This document shows positions 1 to 7,677 of a stretch of 64,000 bases of DNA, in pieces; position 1 is the stretch's first letter, and every line of letters begins with the position of its first letter. Source of the stretch: an uncultured Flavobacteriales bacterium (GTDB lineage Bacteria; Bacteroidota; Bacteroidia; Flavobacteriales_D; Crocinitomicaceae); the NCBI GenBank assembly GCA_905478665.1, contig CAJQJL010000075.1, forward strand, positions 1-64,000, given 5' to 3'. The position numbers and the translations under genes were made by a program. The notes beneath the pieces were generated by a model. The model worked only from the letters and a program-made list of their open reading frames with translations. It searched no databases and was not told the DNA's origin.

Positions 1-59
1 GGTTTCTTTAAAGCCTCAGAAAGTTTTTCCAGTGTCCGTTTCAAGAAGAATACTGAACT

Positions 60-425
60 TTACGGAGCAACAAACACTGTTTCTCTTGAAGTGGTTTCCT
101 CTTCAATTTTAATAACTCCATGTCCGCTTATATTTCCTGCTTTTACATCGATATTGTAGATGGCAACACCTGCTTGCCCCAATTGATATACATCATTGAA
201 ATTAAAAATAGCTTCGCCAGACGTATTGGTAGTAACTGGATCAATAGTGTTCGGTTCTTCTATGCCCGTCATTTCGTTGAACAATTCTACTTCTGCATTG
301 GCTACAAGTTGATTGGTCGAGTCGCGTACTGTGATGATAACGAGCGTATCGTCTTTAGTATGACAGCCAACTAAAACAAAAATGCTCAATATCAGGCAAA
401 GAGTGGGTCGAAAAAAAGTATTCAT
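60..425 (-). CDS. small lipoprotein with a carboxypeptidase-regulatory-like fold
   Basis: This 121-residue protein starts with a lipoprotein signal peptide whose lipobox (LVGC) places the lipidated cysteine at residue 21. It is therefore probably anchored in the outer or inner membrane. The remainder reads like one Ig-type or carboxypeptidase-regulatory beta-sandwich: a strand beginning with VIITVRDS, then NAEVELFN, and then a 'TNTSGEAIF' turn typical of these domains. Such domains often serve as adhesion or prealbumin-like modules in Bacteroidota. No catalytic motif is visible. It is followed downstream (lower coordinates) only by window-edge sequence. The exact role is unknown; the lipoprotein call is firm and the fold assignment is an inference. 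Confidence 0.7.
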   Translation of the reverse strand: MNTFFRPTLCLILSIFVLVGCHTKDDTLVIITVRDSTNQLVANAEVELFNEMTGIEEPNTIDPVTTNTSGEAIFNFNDVYQLGQAGVAIYNIDVKAGNISGHGVIKIEEETTSRETVFVAP

Positions 426-523
426 ATTGGTTGGGTTACATTGTTGTAAAGTAAAACAACCAAGGCTATCGAATAGTTACAATCGGTGCTGCTCGCTTTT
501 AATTACAAGGGAGCAGTCAATTT

Positions 524-1372
524 CTATTCTAATTCAACTATTCTCTCTGTTGTTCCATCCGAATAAAGATAGATAAGTACCATGTTCTTTTGAGGTGTTG
601 TTTCTCTACCCATTAGATCAACGACTTTAATCAATTCCTTTGTTTCTTTAGTTAGTTCTTCCAAGCCAACACCACATGGATTAATACCCGAATATAACTC
701 CTCGATTTCACATGCTGATAGAGCCCTGTCATAAATGCGTATATCATCGATATATCCTGTGAAAAACAACCCGTATTCTTCAGCAGGTGTTCTTCCGAAT
801 CCAATACAAAGAGTATCAATTTTGGAGGTGCTAGTCGTTAAATTAGAAACAAATCCTTCAAGGATATTGTCTTTATATAATTTCATCGTATCTCCATCAT
901 AGGTGCCAACGATAAAATGCCAATCATTGTCAACTGTATCGGAGCAGTTATATTCATGAAGAACACTATTCGTTCTATAGTGTCGAAGTGAATATTTGTT
1001 CTCAAAATTCACAAATATGCCAAAAGCAGAAATGCTACTTCCAGTAAAAAAATCTCCTAATTGATTGACAACAGTTTTATACATGTTTGTCGTTGTATTT
1101 GATTTAACCCATGCACAATAGGAGTACGCATTATAATTCACGGGGAAATTAGGAACTTCAATGTATTTGTTCAAACCAAAACCATAGGCAGATTGAGCTA
1201 CGCCATTTCTGTCATCAACTAATGTTGCTGCAAAAACATCACCGTGGTAATTATTGCCTGAAGCATCATAGGCATTTCCACTAAAATCATATTGTGCAAT
1301 CAACCCGTTGTTAATTTGGCCAAATGAAACAAAGTGGAAAAACAATAAAGAACCAAACATCAATACTTCCAT
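524..1372 (-). CDS. secreted LamG/concanavalin-A-like protein with a non-canonical C-terminal tail
   Basis: The 282-residue product has a short signal peptide ending near FVSFGQ. It then has a LamG/concanavalin-A-like lectin domain (residues about 25-230), recognisable from 'GLIAQYDFSGNAYDASGN', the YSYCAWVKSN strand, 'DNDWHFIVGTYDGDTMKLY' and the closing 'GYIDDIRIYDRALSACEI'. This fold usually binds carbohydrate or serves as a cell-surface module. The last 45 residues contain KVVDLMGRET and end IYLYSDGTTERIVELE. They match the tail of the neighbouring leucine-rich-repeat protein and probably form a surface or T9SS-related sorting tail, although they differ from the usual PNP..G.Y..K tail. 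It lies downstream of a hairpin repeat at 1432-1484. Confidence 0.85.
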   Translation of the reverse strand: MEVLMFGSLLFFHFVSFGQINNGLIAQYDFSGNAYDASGNNYHGDVFAATLVDDRNGVAQSAYGFGLNKYIEVPNFPVNYNAYSYCAWVKSNTTTNMYKTVVNQLGDFFTGSSISAFGIFVNFENKYSLRHYRTNSVLHEYNCSDTVDNDWHFIVGTYDGDTMKLYKDNILEGFVSNLTTSTSKIDTLCIGFGRTPAEEYGLFFTGYIDDIRIYDRALSACEIEELYSGINPCGVGLEELTKETKELIKVVDLMGRETTPQKNMVLIYLYSDGTTERIVELE

Positions 1373-1431
1373 AAGTAGAATTTTATCAAAGTTAAGGATG
1401 AATCAATATGGGAAAAATGACCTTTATCATT

Positions 1432-1484
1432 AATGAAAAAAGTCTCTCGTCAAATGACGAAAGACTTTCCTAGTCGCGGGGACC
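1432..1484 (-). repeat. oldest tRNA-fMet 3'-end/terminator scar (degenerate)
   Basis: Bases 1432-1474 are identical to 2889-2931, and the match continues to 1484 with two mismatches. The copy therefore includes a hairpin (arms AGTCTcTCGTC and GACGAaAGACT, loop AAAT) and about ten bases of the tRNA-fMet 3' end. Read on the minus strand the hairpin ends in a T-run, so it is a good intrinsic terminator for leftward transcription. I interpret it as an old copy of the tRNA terminator and tRNA end, displaced by an earlier integration or duplication. The mismatches in the tRNA part fit greater age. Confidence 0.6.
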
Positions 1485-1534
1485 GCTCAATTATCTAACT
1501 TCGTTTTTGATTTTAATGAGGTTGTAGGGTTTTA

Positions 1535-2653
1535 TCATTCCTTCATCTTAAACACTCTCTCTATCGTACCATCTGAATAATAATAGACGAGAGTAGTGTT
1601 AGGCCTGTAGGGTGTTTCTCTGCCCATAAGGTCAACTATCTTGAGTAGTTGTTTCGGAGTGTTGTTAAGTTCGTTGAGGCCAGTATAATTCATTGACAAG
1701 GTTATAGTGATGATACTATCACAACCTGCCACATTAGGAATTGTATCTGTATAAACTCCACCTGTTGTATAAACTGTACCACTTGGTGAAGTGTAAGTGT
1801 CTAGACTAGTCTCGCTGATTGAACTTGTAGTTGGAAGACAAGAACATAGATTGTTACAATCTAAACTAAATGAAGTTTGTGCGTCAACGCTTCCAGTCCA
1901 ATTTGCTATAGACCAAGTAACATCGTCAACTTCTATGCAAGTAAGGTTGGGATTGTTTATGCTATTGAAAACAAAAAAATTAGAATTGTTCCCATTTTTC
2001 AAGTTTAGGCAAGTAAGTTGGTTATTCTCACAATGCAAATCAGTCAAGGCAGTATTAGTAAATAAATCCAATGCCGTTAGCTGGTTAGAGTTACAATCCA
2101 ACAGAGCCAAAGCACTGTTTTGAGAAACATCCAGTGTTGTTAACTGGTTATTGCCACAAACCAACATATCCAAAGCACTGTTTTGAGAAACATCCAATGT
2201 TGTTAGCAGGCTAAAATTACAATCCAAATTACTCAACGCAATATTTTGAGAAACATCCAATGTTGTTAGTAGGTTACCACCACACCATAAGGCTACCAAT
2301 GCAGAATTGTTAGACACGTCCACCGATGTTAGTAGGTTAGCTACACAATTAAATTCTTGCAAAACATCGTTTTGAGATACGTCTATAGACGTTAGTTGGT
2401 TATTCTCACAATACAAAATGGTCAAAGCAGTAAACTCTTCTATTCCAGTTAAGTCAGAGATATTTAAAAAAGCACAAGTAATAGTTCCAGTAAAAGCATT
2501 TGCTTCGCTCACTTGAATTTCAGTATCAAGATTGGTGTTAATAGCTGTGTTTCCAACTAAATAGGCTTTAAAGTTAGCATCAGGAATGATTACATTTTGT
2601 GCATTTACATTTACAGCAGACAAAAGAATGATTGATAATAATAGCGTTTTCAT
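1535..2653 (-). CDS. secreted leucine-rich-repeat surface protein
   Basis: The 372-residue product has a signal peptide (MKTLLLSIILLSAVNVNAQ). A leucine-rich-repeat solenoid follows (residues about 60-245) made of roughly eight units of about 22-24 residues, with a core such as LTTLDVSQNSAL followed by LxCxxNQ. This is the BspA/internalin-like type found on Bacteroidota surfaces, where it mediates adhesion or protein binding. The repeats are also visible as near-identical DNA around 2090-2290. The C-terminal tail (KIVDLMGRET...YYYSDGTIERVFKM) resembles that of the upstream LamG protein. The gene is the only one between two tRNA-end scars (1432-1484 and 2725-2782), so it may have arrived with an earlier integration event. 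Confidence 0.85.
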   Translation of the reverse strand: MKTLLLSIILLSAVNVNAQNVIIPDANFKAYLVGNTAINTNLDTEIQVSEANAFTGTITCAFLNISDLTGIEEFTALTILYCENNQLTSIDVSQNDVLQEFNCVANLLTSVDVSNNSALVALWCGGNLLTTLDVSQNIALSNLDCNFSLLTTLDVSQNSALDMLVCGNNQLTTLDVSQNSALALLDCNSNQLTALDLFTNTALTDLHCENNQLTCLNLKNGNNSNFFVFNSINNPNLTCIEVDDVTWSIANWTGSVDAQTSFSLDCNNLCSCLPTTSSISETSLDTYTSPSGTVYTTGGVYTDTIPNVAGCDSIITITLSMNYTGLNELNNTPKQLLKIVDLMGRETPYRPNTTLVYYYSDGTIERVFKMKE

Positions 2654-2724
2654 AGTGGTTGGTTTTCAGCAAGGTTAGGTATAATAAGGCTATGAATAAC
2701 GTAACAGCTAGTATGGGGCAACAA

Positions 2725-2782
2725 AAAGCCCTGTATCGCAATGATAATGGGCTTTCCTTCTCTTTGTAGCGGGGGCCAGACT
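2725..2782 (-). repeat. second tRNA-fMet 3'-end scar with its own terminator
   Basis: Bases 2766-2782 (GTAGCGGGGGCCAGACT) are identical to 25531-25547, the 3' end of the intact tRNA-fMet. Immediately to the left lies a hairpin with arms AAAGCCC (2725-2731) and GGGCTTT (2749-2755), which reads as an intrinsic terminator on the minus strand. The unit 'tRNA 3' end plus terminator' repeats the organisation at 2896-2974 with a different hairpin. It is best explained as a scar of another element that used the same attachment site. Confidence 0.6.
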
Positions 2783-2895
2783 ATTTCATGGACTGGAATG
2801 TGTGAACAGCCCAAGCAAAGCCTTCCAACTCTTCGAGTTGCACTTTTTCCATTCAATACTTTACATGAGCAAGCTCCTGACAGCTTTAAATGAAA

Positions 2896-2925
2896 AAAGT
2901 CTCTCGTCAAATGACGAAAGACTTT
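2896..2925 (-). terminator. displaced original tRNA-fMet terminator
   Basis: This is the hairpin AGTCTcTCGTC-AAAT-GACGAaAGACT, flanked by A and T runs. On the minus strand it lies directly after the displaced tRNA 3' end (2928-2974) and ends in a run of T. It was probably the terminator of tRNA-fMet before the island inserted. The same hairpin occurs at 1439-1468. Confidence 0.65.
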
Positions 2926-2927
2926 CC

Positions 2928-2974
2928 TAGTAGCGGGGGCCAGACTCGAACTGACGACCTTCGGGTTATGAGCC
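2928..2974 (-). repeat. left attachment site of the copper island (tRNA-fMet 3' portion)
   Basis: These 47 bases are identical to 25529-25575. They comprise the 3' part of tRNA-fMet from the end of the anticodon stem and loop to the discriminator base, plus three flanking bases. The match stops abruptly at 2975, where the tRNA 5' half is missing, so this copy cannot fold into a tRNA. It is the displaced attB half expected at the far end of an element that integrates into a tRNA gene and restores its 3' end at the integrase side. Confidence 0.88.
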
Positions 2975-3405
2975 AGAAGGTCGCGGTTGATAATCAGATA
3001 TATGGGGAGGCTAATTTACATTGGGGGACATATAAGTAACAAAAAATGACATTTCGTTACCTGATTTTGTTACCCAGCTTTCGGTTCGAAAGAAAGTGAA
3101 TGGAATAAAAAAAGGGAACTTATTTCTGAATTCCTCTAGTGAGTCGTCCGCAACAAAGTTCGAACTGGAATTCAGACTGCCCGACTTAGATGTTGGGTTT
3201 AGTTGATGGTTTTTTCACGAGTCCATAAAAAAATGGACTCAGAGCATTGTCTACTCTAGTAGGACTCCAAGGTAATATGAGTTCATTTTTGCTAGAAGCG
3301 TTAATAGTTCGTAATTTCACCATGACTTGAAATGTCTGATGCGCTGCATGGCTGTTGTCAATATGAACGTCCTTAATTTTTAACCCCAATTTTAAAACAA
3401 AAAAT
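2975..3405. other. left inner end of island, no supported gene
   Basis: The interval contains several GTTAC motifs: AGTAAC at 3035-3040 (a GTTACT on the minus strand), GTTACC at 3056-3061 and TTTGTTACCCA at 3066-3076. Two of these recur near the right end. It also holds a perfect 8-bp hairpin with arms GAGTCCAT (3219-3226) and ATGGACTC (3233-3240) around six A bases. A short minus-strand reading frame exists here but lacks recognisable features. I read the region as attachment-site and promoter DNA for the first cargo gene. Confidence 0.45.
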
Positions 3406-4086
3406 ATGAAATCAATTTACTTTATTATTGCGCTTTGTGCATTGTCCTCATTTCAATCATTTGGCCAAACATTTGATTGGGTAACAAATGACACGATCGA
3501 AGCAAACTTAGAGCTTAATACAACAGTTCTATTGAAAATGGAACAATCGGCTATTGGGAACGATACCGTAACTCTAGGTATAGAGATTATTTACAATGAC
3601 CTCCCCGCTGCATGGGATGGAATGGTTTGCATAGAAGGAACGTGTCTCGGTATAATTCCACCAGTAGGTACTACCGGAACGATGACTCCTATCAGTGGAG
3701 CTCAAACAGGCTACGTAAGGCTTACTGTTAATCCAATGAACGGTACGGAAGTGGCAAAACTGCAGATTTATGTATACGATCTCAATTTTCCGAATGATGG
3801 AGATACTGCTACATGGTTGCTGAACAAAACCTTATCAATCGAGGAAGGAGACGCTTGGGGTGATTTGACTCTATACCCAAATCCAACATCGGAGTCGTTA
3901 GTTATTCAAACAGAGAATGAATTAGAACATGCTGAAGTGTATACACTTAGTGGAGAATTGGTTACTAAAATTACGGATGTATCATCTGGGGTTTTGGATT
4001 TGACAAATTTGGGAACAGGTATGTATTTCATAAAGTTGGTTCAACCAAATGGGTTGTTCGCAGTGCGTAAAGTTCAAAAACTGTGA
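3406..4086 (+). CDS. T9SS-secreted protein of unknown function (first island cargo gene)
   Basis: The 226-residue protein begins with a signal peptide (MKSIYFIIALCALSSFQSFG). It has a central beta-rich segment (residues about 22-140) containing the paired-cysteine motif MVCIEGTCLG. It closes with a canonical T9SS type A sorting domain (residues about 155-226: LYPNPTSESLVI, VYTLSGELV, LGTGMYFIKLV, VRKVQKL). It is thus exported across the outer membrane and attached or released. I do not recognise the central domain; the two cysteines five residues apart could form a disulfide. It opens the cargo of the copper island, which hints at a metal-related role, but nothing in the sequence proves it. 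Confidence 0.8.
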   Translation: MKSIYFIIALCALSSFQSFGQTFDWVTNDTIEANLELNTTVLLKMEQSAIGNDTVTLGIEIIYNDLPAAWDGMVCIEGTCLGIIPPVGTTGTMTPISGAQTGYVRLTVNPMNGTEVAKLQIYVYDLNFPNDGDTATWLLNKTLSIEEGDAWGDLTLYPNPTSESLVIQTENELEHAEVYTLSGELVTKITDVSSGVLDLTNLGTGMYFIKLVQPNGLFAVRKVQKL

Positions 4087-4450
4087 GATTAAGGGCTTAG
4101 TTTTTCTTGGAGATTCAGGCTTGTCATTTTCAGCTATCGCTAATGAGAATTTCTCAATTATTGCAGATTCGTTAACATTGGCGAATGGCAGTTTACCCCC
4201 CCCTTGCCCCCCTCCTTGAAGATCTAATTGGACATTATAAAGGAAAAACCATCATGCTCTTCGGCTTATTGGAAAGTGAGAAAATAGATTTGATAAATTT
4301 TTAACCCCCCTTACTGACAGTGGTTTCCTGACCAATTCGGCTTTCAATGTCGAGTGAATTGAAATGGAGTAGCAATCCAATAATTAATGCTAACAGATCA
4401 TGTTTTCTTCTGATTTAGTTCATAACTTGATACACCATACATAGGTAATA
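4087..4450. other. intergenic region with C-rich tracts
   Basis: This 364-base gap holds C tracts around 4194-4215 and 4305-4310, resembling the degenerate C/G-rich repeats seen near the DUF559 gene at 54316-55200. No signal beyond that is supported. A 28-codon open stretch (4218-4304) faintly recalls a DNA polymerase III OB segment but is too short to call. Confidence 0.35.
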
Positions 4451-4873
4451 ATGGAAAAAATTAAGGTTAACTTCTTCTTACTTTTAATCCTTTGGGTTCA
4501 ATTTGGCTCTACTGGTTTCACGTATTACGTTAATTCTTGCGGTGCTTCTGGTATTACTTCAATTTCAGCAAATTATATAGGGTGTAGATGTAATCCCGAC
4601 ATCGTAGAATGGGATAAGCATGAGAGGAATGAGACACGCCTGACAGAAAAATGTTGCAGTTCACATGAGCATTTCGCGCAAACTGCGGACGACTATCCAA
4701 CTTCAGCATTCCAATCGCAAGATTCTCAGTTGGAAGGTTTATTTGAGGATTCGCCACTTGTAGAAATACAAGAGAATTACATAGGTGATCGAGTAGTTGA
4801 GAATTATAATTGTAACTCTCCTCCTATTCGAAATTTTGACATACGCACTTTTATTCAATCGTTCCTTATCTGA
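4451..4873 (+). CDS. HYC_CC_PP-like small secreted cysteine protein (divergent)
   Basis: The 140-residue protein has a hydrophobic N-terminus (residues 6-20) acting as signal peptide or membrane anchor. It keeps the order of landmarks of the Bacteroidota HYC_CC_PP family: an early cysteine after the leader (YYVNSCG in place of HYC), a second cysteine cluster (GCRCNP), a CC pair followed by histidines (KCCSSHEH) and a late PP (NSPPIRNF). The end, FIQSFLI, matches the paralogue at 7073-7480 (FYQSFLI). Family members commonly sit beside TonB receptors and metal genes and are suspected metal binders; the biochemical role is not established. Loss of the HYC histidine makes this a divergent copy. 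Confidence 0.65.
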   Translation: MEKIKVNFFLLLILWVQFGSTGFTYYVNSCGASGITSISANYIGCRCNPDIVEWDKHERNETRLTEKCCSSHEHFAQTADDYPTSAFQSQDSQLEGLFEDSPLVEIQENYIGDRVVENYNCNSPPIRNFDIRTFIQSFLI

Positions 4874-4989
4874 TCGTTTGATTTTTCTTTTTGACAACCA
4901 ATGTCAATGCACTTTGCACAGTGCAAGAGCTTACTTTGAATTTTACTTACAAGATTAACCCATGAATTGGGGCTAAAAAACATACAACT

Positions 4990-7014
4990 ATGAATAAAAT
5001 ATTATGCACTTTGACAATGACCTTATTGGGTTACATTTCATTTGGACAGGAATCCGTTACTATGCTGGTGCACAGCGATGACTACGGATATGAGGCGTAT
5101 TGGGAAATTGTACCTTCTGGCAATGCTTGTGGAACAGGAACAATTGCTTCAGGTGGAAACAATGCGGTGGGTTGCAATGGAGCCGGAGCTCAAGCACAAG
5201 CCCCAGGAGGATATGGGAACAATTTGAACGTAAATGAAGGGCCTTGGGTACTCACAACTGGTGCGCAGTACGATTTGATTTATGTTGATGATTGGGGTGA
5301 TGGTGGATTTGCATTTGATATCTTGGTAAATGGGTATCAAATTGAAACTTTTGATGGAATTGGTTTGGGTGGAACCTTCACTTTTACTGTTGAAGAGCCA
5401 CCTGCTTATGATTTAAGTGTTTTCGGTTCTAATCTGTACAGTTACGTTACGACAGGAACATTTAATATTGATGCGCACGTTTTTAATGGAGGGTTAACTA
5501 CGATTACTTCATATGACTTGAATTATACGGTAGATGGTGGAACTGTTAATACACATAATGTTTCGGGGACTTCTTTAGCAAATTATGCAAGTGAAGACGT
5601 GGCACACAGCGTTCCGTTGACAATTTCAACAAACGGTGTTTATCAAATAAAAATTTGGGCAAGTAATTTAAATGGCGGAAATGCTGATTTGAATACTCTT
5701 AATGACACATTGACTAAGTATGTTGAGGCAGGACCAGGTATTCCAAATATACTCGATGGTTATGTGAATGTGACTACCACTGTTAATCAAATTGCTGGTA
5801 CAAGCAATCAGATTTCGTCACCAACTGACTTAGATTTCCATCCCGTACTCACAAATAATGAACTATGGGTATGCAACAAAGGAATGGAAAACTCAGGCGG
5901 AAGTAGTGTAACGATTTATGATGCAGGAGGTGCTGGACAAACGAGTCTTTATAAACAAGATGGAAATGCTTGGCATTTTATGTCTCTTCCTACAGGAATT
6001 GCTTTTAGTCAAAATGGTAACTGGGCAAATTCCCCAGGTGTTTTTGATGCAAACCATAATGGTGGAGATGCTTTTACTGGACCTGCATTATGGTCAAGTG
6101 ATATGGCTATTTATGCAGAGCCTTCTGGGGGAAACGGAAGTCATTTGGACATGTTGCATGTGAGTCCATACAGTCAAGGAATTGCCTCTGAAAAGGACAA
6201 CGTCTTCTGGGTGTTTGATGGGTATACAAATGACATCGTCCGTTATGATTTTGCTGAGGATCATGGACCAGGTAATACGTTCCATGGTGATGCCATTATA
6301 CGTCGATATTCAGATGACGCAGTTGCGAAGGATCCAAATGATGAGATTGTTAGTCACCTAATTCTGGATGAAAATGCACAATGGTTATACGTTGTAGATC
6401 ACGGAAATGGACGGGTAATTCGAATTGATATAACTACAGGTTCTGATCAAGGGGGCGCCCCTAATTATCCTCAAAATGAACCGGTAGTCGAATATTCTGA
6501 GTACACAGGATATACGCAGGAAACAGTCGTTACGGGATTACTCAAGCCGGCTGGAATTGATGTTGTCGGTGACAGAATGATCGTTAGTGAATATCAAGCA
6601 GGTGAGATTATCATTTATGATATTTCAACAATGCCAGCGGTAGAATTGGAACGAATTAGTACAGGTTTATCTAGCGTGCAAGGAATTAAAGTTGGACCAA
6701 ATGGATTAATTTGGTTTGTAGATCAAAACTCAAATGGGGTTTACAAGATTGCCGCCGGAGACTTGGGTGTAGATGAGTTGGCTCTGAATTTTTCTATCTA
6801 TCCAAATCCGACGGAAGGTGAACTCAATGTTTTTGTGGATGCTTCTGTTGAGGGTTTTGTAGAGGTGAGAGATATTCAAGGTAAGTTGATTCATTCTACC
6901 TCCATTACAGGACAAGGTGCATCAATGCAATTGAATGTACTATCTGGTATGTATTTTGTTTCTCTTGTGAGTAATGGTATTCATTCTGAGACAAAACGGG
7001 TGATTATTAAATGA
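4990..7014 (+). CDS. large T9SS-secreted protein with NHL/beta-propeller-like region
   Basis: The 674-residue product has a signal peptide (MNKILCTLTMTLLGYISFGQ). An N-terminal beta-sandwich follows (residues about 20-140, with the sequence LIYVDDWGDGGFAFDIL typical of such secreted modules). A CARDB-like domain follows (about 145-250, 'LNTLNDTLTKYVEAGPG'). A propeller-like region (about 260-590) carries NHL-type phrases such as ILDENAQWLYVVDHGNGRVI and KPAGIDVVGDRMIVSEYQ. It ends in a T9SS type A sorting domain (SIYPNPTEGELNVFV to ETKRVIIK). NHL-like propellers often bind metal or ligands, but no enzyme motif is visible. It is flanked on both sides by HYC_CC_PP genes in the same orientation, so it may be cotranscribed with them. 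Function is unknown. Confidence 0.8.
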   Translation: MNKILCTLTMTLLGYISFGQESVTMLVHSDDYGYEAYWEIVPSGNACGTGTIASGGNNAVGCNGAGAQAQAPGGYGNNLNVNEGPWVLTTGAQYDLIYVDDWGDGGFAFDILVNGYQIETFDGIGLGGTFTFTVEEPPAYDLSVFGSNLYSYVTTGTFNIDAHVFNGGLTTITSYDLNYTVDGGTVNTHNVSGTSLANYASEDVAHSVPLTISTNGVYQIKIWASNLNGGNADLNTLNDTLTKYVEAGPGIPNILDGYVNVTTTVNQIAGTSNQISSPTDLDFHPVLTNNELWVCNKGMENSGGSSVTIYDAGGAGQTSLYKQDGNAWHFMSLPTGIAFSQNGNWANSPGVFDANHNGGDAFTGPALWSSDMAIYAEPSGGNGSHLDMLHVSPYSQGIASEKDNVFWVFDGYTNDIVRYDFAEDHGPGNTFHGDAIIRRYSDDAVAKDPNDEIVSHLILDENAQWLYVVDHGNGRVIRIDITTGSDQGGAPNYPQNEPVVEYSEYTGYTQETVVTGLLKPAGIDVVGDRMIVSEYQAGEIIIYDISTMPAVELERISTGLSSVQGIKVGPNGLIWFVDQNSNGVYKIAAGDLGVDELALNFSIYPNPTEGELNVFVDASVEGFVEVRDIQGKLIHSTSITGQGASMQLNVLSGMYFVSLVSNGIHSETKRVIIK

Positions 7015-7021
7015 TGAAAAA

Positions 7022-7052
7022 TGGGGGGTAGGATCATGTTCTGCCCCCTTTA
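7022..7052 (+). terminator. candidate intrinsic terminator after the T9SS gene
   Basis: The arms GGGGG(T)AGGA and TTCT(G)CCCCC pair around a short loop and are followed by TTTAT. It lies eight bases beyond the stop of the T9SS gene and could reduce read-through into the next gene. Confidence 0.5.
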
Positions 7053-7072
7053 TTAATTGACTATATTTGAGT

Positions 7073-7480
7073 ATGCTTAAGAGAATTATTTCTGGGTTGT
7101 TAGTTCTTATTGTACTTACTGGTACAGTTGGCGTAAACTATGATTCTCATTACTGCGGGGGCGAGTTTGTTAAATCCCAAATTTCAATTCTTCCCAGTAC
7201 GCTTTCTTGTGGGATGAAGATGGAAATTGGCAAGAAGTGTAATGATCGGGAGTCGTTTTCCCGTGTTTGTTGTTCTAATGATCACATAAGTTTTGAGTTG
7301 AATGAAGATTACAATGTTGATCAAGTTCTAGCTCCTGCGTTTATTTCCAATTTTTCCATTCCTGTTTCAGTCATTGAGGAATATAATTTTATAGACGAGA
7401 TAGGATATTCCTTTTTAGGGTATTCACCTCCTCCCATAGATCGAGATATTGTCGTTTTCTATCAATCCTTTCTTATTTGA
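7073..7480 (+). CDS. HYC_CC_PP family small secreted protein
   Basis: The ATG at 7073 (preferred over an upstream TTG at 7067) gives 135 residues. After a hydrophobic leader (residues 5-21) come the defining landmarks: HYC at residues 26-28, a later single cysteine (LSCGMKM), a CC pair with nearby histidine (RVCCSNDH) and a proline run (GYSPPPIDRD), then the end FYQSFLI. This is a clear member of the Bacteroidota HYC_CC_PP family. The conserved Cys/His pattern suggests periplasmic metal binding or disulfide chemistry; the function is undetermined. Paralogues lie at 4451-4873 in the island and 31255-31683 outside it, each near metal genes. Confidence 0.82.
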   Translation: MLKRIISGLLVLIVLTGTVGVNYDSHYCGGEFVKSQISILPSTLSCGMKMEIGKKCNDRESFSRVCCSNDHISFELNEDYNVDQVLAPAFISNFSIPVSVIEEYNFIDEIGYSFLGYSPPPIDRDIVVFYQSFLI

Positions 7481-7490
7481 TTTAATTTCA

Positions 7491-7519
7491 GCCATTCCGT
7501 TGTATTCAGGAATGGTGTT
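7491..7519 (+). terminator. weak intrinsic terminator
   Basis: Perfect 7-bp arms CCATTCC (7492-7498) and GGAATGG (7509-7515) are followed by TGTTTTAG just after the HYC_CC_PP gene. The T-run is short, so termination would be partial. Confidence 0.4.
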
Positions 7520-7543
7520 TTAGTGCATCTCCAGTATGCGCTT

Positions 7544-7566
7544 ACTTAGTATTTCGCGTACTAAGT
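7544..7566. promoter_or_regulatory. palindromic operator candidate upstream of the copper operon
   Basis: Perfect inverted repeats ACTTAGTA (7544-7551) and TACTAAGT (7559-7566) are separated by seven bases (TTTCGCG). The site lies 112 bp before the first gene of the efflux operon and is not followed by a T-run, so a regulator-binding site is more likely than a terminator. The HMA-AraC protein encoded at 13251-13808 is an obvious candidate ligand, but this is inference. Confidence 0.45.
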
Positions 7567-7677
7567 TATGTTGAATACAATTCACATTTTTTCTTATAGC
7601 ACTCCGCTGATACAGGTTTCCACTTGAATTATGAGCTGTCTACAACAAGAACATTAGTAATCAAATAATGAAATTTC

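Noticed and set aside
2650-2910. 86-codon minus-strand reading frame
   Set aside because: It spans the two tRNA-end scars and a terminator hairpin; the translation mirrors the tRNA string (WPPLQREGK) and has no leader or known motif.
2928-2974. A second functional tRNA-fMet
   Set aside because: Only the 3' part is present; the 5' half is replaced by unrelated sequence, so no cloverleaf can form.
3186-3389. 67-codon minus-strand reading frame at the island's left end
   Set aside because: No similarity I can recognise, overlaps a hairpin, and lies opposite the promoter region of the first cargo gene.
4218-4304. Possible fragment of a DNA polymerase III alpha OB segment (HYKGKTIMLFGLLES)
   Set aside because: Only 28 codons, weak resemblance and no other fragment nearby; not supportable.
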